From assembly GCA_027039465.1 (NCBI GenBank), contig JALWEA010000441.1:1-27801 (forward strand): a stretch of DNA of 27,801 nucleotides, in the 5' to 3' direction. Shown here piece after piece: positions 7,278-15,753 of this stretch. The notes under the pieces are model-generated. The model did not search any database, was not told the DNA's origin, and was given only the letters and a program-made list of their open reading frames with translations. How positions within the stretch are numbered: the first letter of the stretch is position 1; each line of letters opens with the position of its first letter. This DNA is from Calditrichia bacterium (GTDB lineage Bacteria; Calditrichota; Calditrichia; Calditrichales; Calditrichaceae). The translations under genes and the position numbers were made by a program.

Positions 7278-8963
7278 TTATTTTGTTAGAATCATTTTTT
7301 TGATTGAAACGTAATTCTTTGCTTTTAAACGATAAATGTAAATTCCCGAAGGTAATGAAGAACCGTCAAATGGAAACTGATATTTCCCTGCATCCAAAAA
7401 TCCTTTAAAAATTCGTTTGACAAACTGACCGTTAATATTCAGCACGACAAGGGAAACGAAAGATTCTTTAGGTAAATCCAACCGAATTTTTGTGATAGGA
7501 TTAAAAGGATTCGGATAATTCTGATAAAGTTTGTATTCTTTCGGCGTGGTTTGATTGTCCGAAGGGTTTTGTACCATTCTTTTACCTAAATATCCATGAA
7601 TGCCTACCTGATCTGACGCATCGGACAGATTACCGTACCAATCTTCCGCTTTTACACAATATTCAATATCCGTACCGCTTTGAGAAACTTCAACGTCTTC
7701 ATCAACAAAAGAAGTACCGTAAACAATAAAATTATCCGGATCATGGTTTAAGCGATAAACTCGGTAGCGACGTAAATCCGCCTCGGGATTGGCATCCCAT
7801 TGCAACAAAGGATGGTCATTTTCGTTGGGTGAAATACTGACATTTCTTGGAGCGATTGGAGGGTAGTCACATTGTTTAAGATAAATGGTTTCATCATCGC
7901 TGTCGTTCCAGATTACATAAATGTCGTTACCGTTTGCAGCTATCTGTTGAGAATACCAAGCATCGGCATGACTTAATGATACGGGACTTGACCAAACGCC
8001 GTTATTCCAATTCCTGTAAACAAGGTCATTGTTGTCATTATCATATAAAATATGCAATATATCATTTTCCGTAACTGCCGCATCAATCATGTGATCGTCG
8101 GGATCGGAATAATAATAAATTTGTGTTCCTGTTGAAGGCCAGGTTGAAGCCCCAAAATCTTTATTTTTATAATATAAACTAGCGTACCATTGTCCCCAGC
8201 CTTGAACAAAATCATAGTAAAATAGATGCAATTTGGAACTTGTTGCAATAACCTTACTACACATCGCATCGTCAAATCCTTGAATTGGATTTTGCCAGGT
8301 TGAATTATATTTATCCCTTGTTTCTGTAATACCTCTATTATATGAAGGAAGGCTGGATGTACCTTGAGTATAAGCCACATGCACGCGATTTGATGATGTG
8401 GTTACGCTGGGAAATCCACCTTGATCATCGGCATTATCTGTAACCTTTTTAGAGTCAATCCAATAATTCTGTTTATGAGGTAACCGTCTATAATATGTAT
8501 CATATCTGTCCAATTGATTATTATATTCAGAATAAGTTAAATGAAGCCCATTCCCATCACTCCACAGATCTATACCATTGCTTTGAGAATAACTCATTGT
8601 AATATTTTGCATATTACTCCAGGTTTGTCCAGCATTGTTTGAGCGTTTTGTGTAAATTTTATTTCCGTTTTTGTAGGAAATGTAAATATAACCTCCATAA
8701 CCGCTGATTTTAGCAAAACGCGCATCTTCATTCAACCCTGTCGCAATAGTATTTGAACGTATCAAATTTCCATTATAAGAAAACAAACGATATACAAGCG
8801 TATTCCCGTTAAAAGTCAAAACATGATTCCCATCCTTGTTAGTGTAGAGATCCAGACGGTGGGAAGTACTTACTTCGACATCCAGATCAATAGTCGCTTT
8901 CCATGTCTGGCTAAAAAGAAAAAAAGGAAATATAAGGGCAAAAATAAAAATTTTGGTACTCAT
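7278..8963 (-). CDS. T9SS-exported beta-propeller-like protein with FnIII-like domain
   Basis: 561 residues. Residues 1-19 form a signal peptide (KIFIFALIFPFFLFSQ). Residues ~20-365 are a repetitive beta-rich region with an Asp-box-like SNNAGQTW at 108-115 and recurring 'xxHLxYxx', 'IxxIWND' strands, like BNR/sialidase-type propellers. Residues ~370-455 resemble a fibronectin type III domain (LQWDANPEADLRRYRVYR). From 482 (NYPNPFNP) to the end is a T9SS type A sorting domain ending KKMILTK. The protein should be exported by T9SS and released or anchored at the surface; substrate unknown. A GAGGAGA site precedes the ATG. It starts 17 bases after the stop of the 8981-10702 gene, so it is the second gene of a two-gene operon. 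Catalytic sialidase residues cannot be asserted. Confidence 0.85.
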   Translation of the reverse strand: MSTKIFIFALIFPFFLFSQTWKATIDLDVEVSTSHRLDLYTNKDGNHVLTFNGNTLVYRLFSYNGNLIRSNTIATGLNEDARFAKISGYGGYIYISYKNGNKIYTKRSNNAGQTWSNMQNITMSYSQSNGIDLWSDGNGLHLTYSEYNNQLDRYDTYYRRLPHKQNYWIDSKKVTDNADDQGGFPSVTTSSNRVHVAYTQGTSSLPSYNRGITETRDKYNSTWQNPIQGFDDAMCSKVIATSSKLHLFYYDFVQGWGQWYASLYYKNKDFGASTWPSTGTQIYYYSDPDDHMIDAAVTENDILHILYDNDNNDLVYRNWNNGVWSSPVSLSHADAWYSQQIAANGNDIYVIWNDSDDETIYLKQCDYPPIAPRNVSISPNENDHPLLQWDANPEADLRRYRVYRLNHDPDNFIVYGTSFVDEDVEVSQSGTDIEYCVKAEDWYGNLSDASDQVGIHGYLGKRMVQNPSDNQTTPKEYKLYQNYPNPFNPITKIRLDLPKESFVSLVVLNINGQFVKRIFKGFLDAGKYQFPFDGSSLPSGIYIYRLKAKNYVSIKKMILTK

Positions 8964-8980
8964 TTTCTAATCTCCTCTTT

Positions 8981-10702
8981 TTACCTGATTAATAGCATTT
9001 TTTTTGTAAGAGAATAGTTACAAGATTTTAAACTATACAAGTAAACGCCACTACTCACCTCCTTTCCATGTTTATCTTTACAATTCCAAATAACACGGTG
9101 CACGCCCGCATTGAAAACCTGATGATCAACAAGCTTTATCACCTCCTTTCCATTAATATTATAAATAAATAGATTTATTATGAAAGTTTGGTTGATCGAA
9201 AAACTGATGATTGTTTTATTATTAAATGGATTGGGATAATTTTGTTCTAATTTGAAATTTTTTATAATTTTATAATGATTCCTAGAAATATTTGTTAAAA
9301 AATTATTAGTATATATATAAGTATTAAATTCTGGCAAATTTTTAATATCATGGGTACTTATTAATAAGTTAGGCCTACCGTCATTAAATAAATCATAAAT
9401 ATTTACGCTTTGAATTTCCTGCCAAAGATTTTCCCACCAGTCATAATAATGCAAGCGAAAATGATCTCTTTCCCATATTAGGATTACCACAGAACCGGCA
9501 AAAGCAAAAACAAGATCATCGATGCCATCCGCATTCACATCATAACTGTATAATTCCGTGGTTCCTAAAACATCGGTACCCGATAGAAAAAACGTATATT
9601 TTTTGTAGTAATGATTATTACCATCCGCTTCAAACCAATAAACTTTTGTACCCCCTACGCCATTATAATAACTGGAACCGCCTAAAAAGAATTCGATTTT
9701 ACCGTTGTGGTCTATATCATTGGTTGCACAAGTTAGGTAGGCATTAGGTGTGGAAATGGTATCGCTAAAAACCAGGTCATAGGCATCATTGCCTTGATTT
9801 TCAAAAACATAAACATCGCCGTCAATACTACCGGTGGCAAATTCTTTAAACCCATCGCCGTCAAAATCGCCGACGCTAAAACCGGAAACACGCCATTCCG
9901 GCGGACTATAGCGGAATTTTTGAACAAAATTGTGTACTGTCGAATCGTACTCCGCAACATAGACTTTATTACCATCCGGTGGCAAAGTATCATCTCCTAC
10001 ATAAATAATATCCGTAATACCATCATTATCCATATCAACAAATGTTTCGGAACCTACTTCACCAGTCCCCGTCCACATACGATATTTGAACTGTAATGAA
10101 TCGGGATAATTATTTATTGTTGTGTTTTCATAAGTTTGAAATTCTCCAAGCGCATTCTTAAAATTTAATTCGTTTAAACCATCTTTATCAACATCTGTTT
10201 CTGCTAATACATTTACAATCGAATCATGCCTTACATATTTTTTTTGTAAAACAAACGTTGAATCCGACTGCAATTCCATTATGGCACAATTAGCGAGTCC
10301 GGAATCTTCTTTTTCTTTATAAGTACTGCCTACAATATCAATTAATCTATTATTATTTAGATCATTAATTACAAGTGGATATCCTACTACCCCGGAAACT
10401 TCTATTTTATCAAAAAACCGATATTTATTTTTGAACAGGTTCGTATCGGTGTTTATTAAATCAAAAAATTGCATTTTGGAAGAAAGCGTTTTAGATAGAG
10501 ATTCCTGATCTGTAATATTAATGTATTTAAATGTTTTTGTTAACCGATTTTCAATTTTAAGAATACCAGTATCCATTTTACTTATTTCATAACGTTCATT
10601 AAGATGTCTGTTTTTAACTTCCGCTTTCCAATCGGCATTTAATGAACTTATTAAAATCAATAAATTGAGGACAAAAAGAAAAAATACGGAAATAAAGCGC
10701 AT
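8981..10702 (-). CDS. T9SS-exported FG-GAP/VCBS repeat protein
   Basis: 573 residues from the ATG at 10700-10702. The frame opens upstream at 10813, but this start has an AGGAG site 6 bases away and begins directly with a signal peptide (MRFISVFFLFVLNLLILISS). Residues ~100-460 carry repeated Asp-rich calcium-loop motifs typical of FG-GAP/VCBS propeller blades: DVDKDGLNE (170), DMDNDGITD (223), DFDGDGFKE (279), DIDHNGKIE (329), DVNADGIDD (388), DLFNDGRPN (437). The C-terminus from 488 (NYPNPFNN) is a T9SS sorting domain ending KKMLLIR. Such propellers usually mediate binding at the cell surface; the ligand is unknown. First gene of an operon with the 561-residue protein. Confidence 0.87.
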   Translation of the reverse strand: MRFISVFFLFVLNLLILISSLNADWKAEVKNRHLNERYEISKMDTGILKIENRLTKTFKYINITDQESLSKTLSSKMQFFDLINTDTNLFKNKYRFFDKIEVSGVVGYPLVINDLNNNRLIDIVGSTYKEKEDSGLANCAIMELQSDSTFVLQKKYVRHDSIVNVLAETDVDKDGLNELNFKNALGEFQTYENTTINNYPDSLQFKYRMWTGTGEVGSETFVDMDNDGITDIIYVGDDTLPPDGNKVYVAEYDSTVHNFVQKFRYSPPEWRVSGFSVGDFDGDGFKEFATGSIDGDVYVFENQGNDAYDLVFSDTISTPNAYLTCATNDIDHNGKIEFFLGGSSYYNGVGGTKVYWFEADGNNHYYKKYTFFLSGTDVLGTTELYSYDVNADGIDDLVFAFAGSVVILIWERDHFRLHYYDWWENLWQEIQSVNIYDLFNDGRPNLLISTHDIKNLPEFNTYIYTNNFLTNISRNHYKIIKNFKLEQNYPNPFNNKTIISFSINQTFIINLFIYNINGKEVIKLVDHQVFNAGVHRVIWNCKDKHGKEVSSGVYLYSLKSCNYSLTKKMLLIR

Positions 10703-10905
10703 TTTATTCTCCTGATATTTGTTTTTTTTCCAGATTAAACAAATCGTCCATGGTAAATAATTCATATCCTGAGGCAAACAAAAATTAATAAATAATTTTC
10801 CAAACTTCAACACCTAATTCTTTTTTTTTTTTTGAAATTAACTCAATTTTTAGGCATTTCATTATTCGCAGACTTTACTTGCATTTTTAATACAATTTAT
10901 TAAAT

Positions 10906-10929
10906 TATAGTGTACGTTTGTATACTATA
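10906..10929. promoter_or_regulatory. Near-perfect palindrome, candidate operator/promoter of dnaE
   Basis: TATAGTGTAC-GTTT-GTATACTATA: the 10-base arms agree at 9 positions. The right half contains TATACT, which could serve as a -10 hexamer. The equivalent position upstream of the dnaE scar (~6874-6898) keeps tatggtgtac-gttt-gtttactgtta, i.e. with a degenerated right arm. Size and symmetry suit a dimeric repressor site such as a LexA- or TetR-like operator, but no specific regulator can be named. Confidence 0.5.
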
Positions 10930-10936
10930 AAAAGGC

Positions 10937-11206
10937 GTGTCATTCCGAATCTTTGCTTTAGCGGGGTGAGGAATCCCTAACACTTTAATAGGGATTCTTC
11001 GCTGTACTACTACTATTGACATATTGTGACGCGTCCGTCCCTCGATACGCCCCGATTCTCGGGACTACTCGGGAACCGGACGCGAACAAAGGCAACCGGT
11101 TGTCGAGTAGAGACCGCGCCAGCGGGATCGTATCGAGACACGGTTGCCACACCAGTTCCCAGTTCCTAATTCCAAATTAATCAATGTCACGGCCTTAGAA
11201 TGACAC
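10937..11206. repeat. 270-bp palindromic element between the dnaE palindrome and dnaE
   Basis: Bounded by GTGTCATTC (10937-10945) and GAATGACAC (11198-11206). It includes gaatccct...agggattc, an inverted partial copy of repeat A (10985-11059, containing the complement of tatcgagggacggacgc and gtcaatagtagtag), and CCCGA-TTC-TCGGG near 11051-11063. Compared with the 104-bp version at 6906-7009 it has ~165 bp extra. If the promoter is upstream of it, the dnaE mRNA would carry a long, highly structured leader. Confidence 0.75.
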
Positions 11207-11231
11207 TAGTAATTAGAGGACAAAGAATACG

Positions 11232-14200
11232 ATGAGCAGTTTTGTTCACCTGCATACGCACAGTTATTACAGTTTGTTAGACGGTGTGCCTTCGCCGGAA
11301 GAGTTGGTTATCGCTGCCAAAAAAGCGGGTATGAAAGCCCTAGCCTTAACCGACCACAACGCTTTGTACGGCGCGGTTGAATTCTACCAAAAGGCAAAAG
11401 ATTACGGCCTTAAGCCGATCATCGGCGCCGAGCTGACCATGTCCGACGGTTTTAACTTGCTATTTTTGGTGCAAAACGATCAGGGCTACCGCAATTTGTG
11501 TCAGCTCATTTCCATTGGTCGGCTGCGCGGCGGACATGGCAAATTCAAACTTACCTACAATGATTTAAAACCTTTAACCGAAGGCTTAATCGTCCTTTCC
11601 GGCGGGCACAAAGGCAAAATTAACCACCTGCTCGGCAAACGGCAGATCGATCAGGCCTTGCTGGAAGTGCAACGCATGAAAAATCTGTTCGGTCAAAATT
11701 TTTACCTGGAAATGCAACGCTTTTCAAATCAGGATTTGTTGGTAAATCTGCGCTTGCGGGACGTCGCCGCCGAAACCAAAACCGAATTGGCGGCTACTAA
11801 CGACGTGCACTTTGTACAAAGCAGCGACTGGTACCTGCGCCGCATTCTGCACGCCATTGACGCCAACACCACGCTGGAACAAATCCAATCCGCCGGGACG
11901 GCGCAGCAGTATTTGAAATCGCCCAAAGAAATGGATGCCCTGTTCAAAGCCTTCCCGCGCGCTTTGGCCAACACGCAAAAAATCGCCGCTCAGTGCCAAT
12001 TTGAATTCCAATTGGGCAAGCCCGTCTTCCCTTCCATTGAAATTCCCGAAGGCGAGAGCAGCTTTTCCTATTTGTGGAAAAAATGCTTTCAGGGCGCCGG
12101 CGAGCGCTACCGTCCTCTGACATCTCAGGTCATCAAACGCCTGGAATTCGAGCTGGAAACCATTCATCAATTGGGTTTTGCCGAATATTTTTTGATCGTT
12201 AAAGACATTGTGGATTACTGTCGGCGTGAACACATCCCTTGCGTGGGACGCGGTTCGGCGGCCGATAGTTTGGTTGCTTACGTGCTGGGCATTACGCAGG
12301 TGGATCCCATCCGCCACAATCTGTACTTTGAGCGCTTTCTCAATCCTCAGCGCAGCGACCCGCCGGACATCGATTTGGACATCTGCTGGAAAAACCGCGA
12401 CCGCGTGCTTAAATACGTGTACGAACGCTTTGGTAACGAACGCACGGCCATGATCTGCACCTTTAACACTTTTCAGAACCGCTCCGCCCTGCGGGATGTG
12501 GCTAAGGCTTACGGCCTGCCCGAGGATGAAATCGCCAAAATTACCAAGTACCTGCCACACAAGCACATTGATCAAATCGAAGAAGCCGTCAATACCCTGC
12601 CCGAGCTGAAGGAGCTGCGCTACAATTTGACCATGTACGAAGAAATCATGCGCATTGCGCGGCGCATTGCCGATTTTCCGCGTCACTTATCCATCCATCC
12701 GGGCGGGGTGATCATTGCGCCGGAGCAAATCACGCACCACGTGCCATTGGAAGTAGCCGGTAAGGAGATTGTCATTTCGCAGTACGACATGTATTCCATC
12801 GAAAAATTAGGCCTGGTTAAAATGGATTTGCTGGGCGTGCGTTCGCTGAGCGTCATCACCGATTGTCTGAAGGCGGTGAAGGAACGGCACGGCAACGACT
12901 TGCAACAGTTGAAGGCGCAACTGCTGCTTAAAAAGAGCGAAGAGCTGTCGCCGCTGGATTTGCGTACCATTCCCGAGGACGATCCCGAGGTAACGGCTTT
13001 TATCCGTTCCGGGCAGACCATGGGCTGTTTTCAACTGGAAAGTCCGGCCATGCGCGGCCTGCTCAAAAAAATGCGCATCGAGAGCGTGGACGACGTGATT
13101 ACGGCCGTGGCTTTGATTCGTCCGGGAGCTTCGGGCAGCGGCATGAAAGAGGTGTACATCAAACGGCGCGCCGGATTGGAGAAAACCGCTTACGTGCATC
13201 CGGCGCTGGAAGAGCCGCTCAAAGAAACCTACGGCATCATTATTTATCAGGAGCAGGTGCTCAAGGTAGCGCATGCCGTGGCCGGACTGTCGCTGAGTCA
13301 GGCCGATATTTTACGCCGGGCAATGACCAAATCGCGCAACAAGAAAGAATTCTTAGCGGTGCGCTCGGCCTTTATTCGGGGCGCGCTGCAAAAGGGACTC
13401 AGCCGCGCTCAGGCGGAAAGCGTCTGGCGTTTTTTGGCGCAATTCGTGGGCTACGGTTTTAACAAGGCGCACTCGGCCACTTACGGCACCATCGCTTACC
13501 AAACGGCCTTTTTGAAATACTACTTTCCCGTGGAGTATATATGCGCCGTGCTCAACAATCAGGGCGGATTTTACGGTCGGGCGGCGTACGTGGAAGAAGC
13601 GCGACGCATGGGCATTCCGCTGTTGCCGCCGGACGTAACGCGCTCGCAGGCCGCATTTACCTGCGAAGGCAACGGCATCCGCGTCGGGCTTTCCACGGTG
13701 TTTGAACTGAGCGAACGCACCATGAAGCGCATCATTGAAGAACGACAAAAAGCGCCGTTTAAGGATTTGTTCGACTTTTTGCAACGCACGCGCGCCGGTG
13801 AAAAGGAAGCGCGGCATCTGATCAAGGTCGGCGCTTTGAATGCGCTGTTACCCAACGAACCCAAACTGCTCTTGATGAACGAAATCTATTTCAAAAACAA
13901 AAAGCACGCGGCGCTTAGCGCCTTTTTGAGCGAAGACGTGCAACTACCGCCTTACAACCGCTTTCAAAAAATCTTAAACGAATTGGAACTGCTGGACTTT
14001 GCCGTAACCGACCATCCGCTAACTCTGTACGAAAATCAAATTGCGCAAATCAAACCGGTGTCGTCGCAGGAACTGGAAAAGTACAAAAATAAGCGCGTGA
14101 CCTTTGTGGGCTGGCTGGTGACCATGCGCCGCGTGGAAACCAAAAACAAGAGCATGATGAAGTTTATTACTCTGGAAGACCGCGAAGGACTGGTGGAAGC

Positions 14201-14381
14201 CGTGCTATTTGACAAAGCGTACAAACAGTACGGGCATTTGTTCAAAGGCTACGGCCCGTACGTAGTAAAAGGCCGCGTGCAATCCCGCTTACTCCCGATA
14301 AATCGGGATTTCCGCTTCGTTCCCACTGGCGAGGCCAATTTGCTGGTCGATGAGGTGGAGGTTTTGCAGTTGGAGAAATAG
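11232..14381 (+). CDS. dnaE: DNA polymerase III alpha subunit family, short form (DnaE; possibly ImuC/DnaE2-like)
   Basis: 1049-residue C-family replicative-type DNA polymerase. Domains in order: N-terminal PHP domain (HLHTHSYYS at 7-15, LTDHNALYG at 39-47); polymerase core with GRGSAADS (339-346), catalytic aspartates in PDIDLD (378-383) and D532 in KMDLLGVRSL; a late part with AHSATYGTIAYQTAFLKYYF; and a C-terminal OB-fold-like segment (RVTFVGWLVTMRRVETK to VEAVLFDKAYKQY). It lacks the ~100-150 C-terminal residues that bind tau in the 1160-residue E. coli protein, so it resembles the shorter translesion-associated DnaE2/ImuC or other accessory alpha subunits; the sequence alone does not settle which. 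Start chosen at ATG 11232 behind gaggacaaag and supported by conservation in the scar at 7035. No imuA/imuB neighbours are visible. Coding DNA is clearly richer in G+C than the flanking cargo genes. Confidence 0.9.
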   Translation: MSSFVHLHTHSYYSLLDGVPSPEELVIAAKKAGMKALALTDHNALYGAVEFYQKAKDYGLKPIIGAELTMSDGFNLLFLVQNDQGYRNLCQLISIGRLRGGHGKFKLTYNDLKPLTEGLIVLSGGHKGKINHLLGKRQIDQALLEVQRMKNLFGQNFYLEMQRFSNQDLLVNLRLRDVAAETKTELAATNDVHFVQSSDWYLRRILHAIDANTTLEQIQSAGTAQQYLKSPKEMDALFKAFPRALANTQKIAAQCQFEFQLGKPVFPSIEIPEGESSFSYLWKKCFQGAGERYRPLTSQVIKRLEFELETIHQLGFAEYFLIVKDIVDYCRREHIPCVGRGSAADSLVAYVLGITQVDPIRHNLYFERFLNPQRSDPPDIDLDICWKNRDRVLKYVYERFGNERTAMICTFNTFQNRSALRDVAKAYGLPEDEIAKITKYLPHKHIDQIEEAVNTLPELKELRYNLTMYEEIMRIARRIADFPRHLSIHPGGVIIAPEQITHHVPLEVAGKEIVISQYDMYSIEKLGLVKMDLLGVRSLSVITDCLKAVKERHGNDLQQLKAQLLLKKSEELSPLDLRTIPEDDPEVTAFIRSGQTMGCFQLESPAMRGLLKKMRIESVDDVITAVALIRPGASGSGMKEVYIKRRAGLEKTAYVHPALEEPLKETYGIIIYQEQVLKVAHAVAGLSLSQADILRRAMTKSRNKKEFLAVRSAFIRGALQKGLSRAQAESVWRFLAQFVGYGFNKAHSATYGTIAYQTAFLKYYFPVEYICAVLNNQGGFYGRAAYVEEARRMGIPLLPPDVTRSQAAFTCEGNGIRVGLSTVFELSERTMKRIIEERQKAPFKDLFDFLQRTRAGEKEARHLIKVGALNALLPNEPKLLLMNEIYFKNKKHAALSAFLSEDVQLPPYNRFQKILNELELLDFAVTDHPLTLYENQIAQIKPVSSQELEKYKNKRVTFVGWLVTMRRVETKNKSMMKFITLEDREGLVEAVLFDKAYKQYGHLFKGYGPYVVKGRVQSRLLPINRDFRFVPTGEANLLVDEVEVLQLEK
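14293..14308. repeat. Small palindrome inside the dnaE coding sequence
   Basis: TCCCGAT-AA-ATCGGGA, a perfect 7-bp-arm palindrome, lies in frame near the dnaE 3' end (codons for LLPINRD). Similar TCCCGA-N3-TCGGGA palindromes occur in non-coding DNA at 6591, 6920, 11051 and 27447. The 3' dnaE scars at 19451 and 20785 lack it. Confidence 0.75.
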
Positions 14382-14430
14382 AAGTTGGAAACGAATCTTC
14401 CTCTCTCTTAGATTGATGCGCATATTTTAT

Positions 14431-14458
14431 TCGTAATTCTTAACTCGTAATTCGTAAT
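14431..14458. repeat. Four 7-bp tandem repeats after dnaE
   Basis: TCGTAAT-TCTTAAC-TCGTAAT-TCGTAAT lies between dnaE and the convergent cargo gene. It is preserved in the duplicated block (19630-19657). On the other strand the units read RTTAMGA, the same heptamer type as the array at 27148-27203. Confidence 0.8.
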
Positions 14459-14463
14459 TTATT

Positions 14464-14487
14464 AAGGCTCCCTTCCCTGAGAGCCTT
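14464..14487. terminator. Weak bidirectional stem-loop between convergent genes
   Basis: AAGGCTC (14464-14470) and GAGCCTT (14481-14487) pair around a 10-base loop between the dnaE stop and the stop of the minus-strand cargo gene. It is conserved in the second block (19663-19686). There is no strong T run on either strand, so the terminator role is inferred from position only. Confidence 0.45.
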
Positions 14488-14496
14488 CGATGGCGA

Positions 14497-15738
14497 TTAC
14501 TTTACGTAAATCATCTTCTTAAATTGATTGAAACGCTCACCCTGTAAAGCAACAATATAAAGACCGCTAGCCAAATGGTAATAGGAGGCATCGAAGTAAA
14601 CCCTATGCCTACCCGGACTTTCCCGTTTCTTTACAAGAGTCGCTACCAATGAACCGCGCACATCGTAAACTATTAAACGGATATTTTCAGCAACTTCCAA
14701 TTCGTACTCAATCGTAGTACGACTATTAAACGGATTGGGATAGTTTTGATATAGCTTAAAAGTTTTAGCGTAGTAACGGCCGTTTTCTTCCTTAAAAGTC
14801 GTAATTGTATCACCGTGTTCATTAATAAGAAGTTTACTGTAATAAATATCATTCTTATAATCGCGTCGTTTTATTTGTCCGTCATATCTGTCAGAAGAAA
14901 AAAACAATGTCCTACCATCCGCTGAAATCCATGGGTTCATATCTCCTCCACCATATATTAACGGTGGATAATATGAACTGTCTATAATACATTTAGAATT
15001 AATATTCAAAAAGTACGGATCGCCCCAATTATTTTTGGAAGAATCCCAATAACAAACGCATAGTTCAAAATTTCGTATTTCAGAATCCGACCAGTTCCAA
15101 AGTCGGGTGGCATAATATAATTTTTTCTTATCAACCGTTATGCTTAAACCTTCTACGTTACCGGCAGTTATCGGATTATATAAAAAATTATCGACTAATT
15201 TCCACTCTCCGCTCAACGAATCGCGTACATAAAAAGCAGGTCCTGAAGCCCATTGGTAAGTAATGGTATAAATGGAATCCGGACTAATTTCATAAAGATA
15301 ATAATCCATGGTAGAAGAATTAATTACCGGCCCCATATTGACCGGTTTATTCCAGTCGTTTATCGCAGGATTCCAAATATTGAGCCATAAATCCCAGCTT
15401 CCATAGCCGCCCCAGGCCGAAGTATATAGGCGTTTACCGTCTCGGCTAATCATGGGATGGCGAATGACCGCACCGTCATTTACATTAGAACTTAGTTTCA
15501 CCGGTTCTTGCCAAACCCCATCAACTTTAACCGACATAACAACGGATGTGTTGTCTTCAAAGTACATGGTGTCAAGATTTTTGGTTAGCGAAGGGCTATC
15601 ATCCCAGCTATAAATTTTGGAAACCGCCTCAATACGAATCGGCTCGCTCCAGACCTCCGGCGCTAAGGGATATAAATCATCTTGGGCTAATAATTGTACG
15701 CCGGTGACCTCTAAAAAAATAAGGATTATTATTAGCAT
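14497..15738 (-). CDS. T9SS-exported PD40/TolB-like propeller protein
   Basis: 413 residues. Residues 1-18 form a short signal peptide (LIIILIFLEVTGVQLLAQ). Residues ~40-310 contain WD40-like beta-propeller (PD40/TolB-type) repeats: DDSPSLTKNLDTMYF (46), HPMISRDGKRLYTS (94), EGLSITVDKKKLYYA (196), NPWISADGRTLFFSSDR (268). From 332 (NYPNPFNSR) to the end is a T9SS sorting domain (FKKMIYVK). An AGGTGA site precedes the ATG. It starts 15 bases after the stop of the 1088-residue protease gene, so the two are one operon. The sorting domain differs at a single residue from that of the 324-residue protein at 19696, while the rest of the two proteins is unrelated. Confidence 0.87.
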   Translation of the reverse strand: MLIIILIFLEVTGVQLLAQDDLYPLAPEVWSEPIRIEAVSKIYSWDDSPSLTKNLDTMYFEDNTSVVMSVKVDGVWQEPVKLSSNVNDGAVIRHPMISRDGKRLYTSAWGGYGSWDLWLNIWNPAINDWNKPVNMGPVINSSTMDYYLYEISPDSIYTITYQWASGPAFYVRDSLSGEWKLVDNFLYNPITAGNVEGLSITVDKKKLYYATRLWNWSDSEIRNFELCVCYWDSSKNNWGDPYFLNINSKCIIDSSYYPPLIYGGGDMNPWISADGRTLFFSSDRYDGQIKRRDYKNDIYYSKLLINEHGDTITTFKEENGRYYAKTFKLYQNYPNPFNSRTTIEYELEVAENIRLIVYDVRGSLVATLVKKRESPGRHRVYFDASYYHLASGLYIVALQGERFNQFKKMIYVK

Positions 15739-15753
15739 GTTATTTCACCTTTT

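Larger units (their letters stand above)
10814..11231. other. dnaE leader region with repeats
   Basis: The 418-base interval between the divergent cargo operon and dnaE has no gene. From ~10891 it matches the DNA upstream of the dnaE scar at 7035, starting with a cannattt-attaaa block. It contains a palindrome at 10906-10929 and a large nested repeat at 10937-11206. Just before dnaE it has an attagaggacaaag ribosome-binding region. Confidence 0.75.
14199..14745. repeat. Duplicated block, copy 1 (dnaE 3' end + flank + sorting domain)
   Basis: This block spans the last ~60 codons of dnaE, the convergent intergenic DNA and the 3' 249 bases of the cargo gene at 14497. A second copy is at 19451-19944. 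The cargo part (14497-14745 versus 19696-19944) has the same length and only about 8-10 base differences by eye. Similarity stops abruptly just upstream of the NYPNPFN codons of the sorting domain. The dnaE part is more diverged and copy 2 lacks ~53 bp. Confidence 0.9.

Noticed and set aside
7035..10702. Insertion of the cargo operon by a conventional transposon
   Set aside because: No transposase, integrase, terminal inverted repeats or target duplication were seen around the cargo genes; homologous exchange fits better.
8981..10813. Longer 610-residue start for the FG-GAP protein
   Set aside because: The extra 37 residues would precede a perfect signal peptide, and the internal ATG at 10702 has its own AGGAG site.
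11724..12686. 320-codon open frame on the minus strand
   Set aside because: It is the antisense of the dnaE core, where catalytic motifs and codon pattern clearly support the plus strand; its composition is not protein-like.
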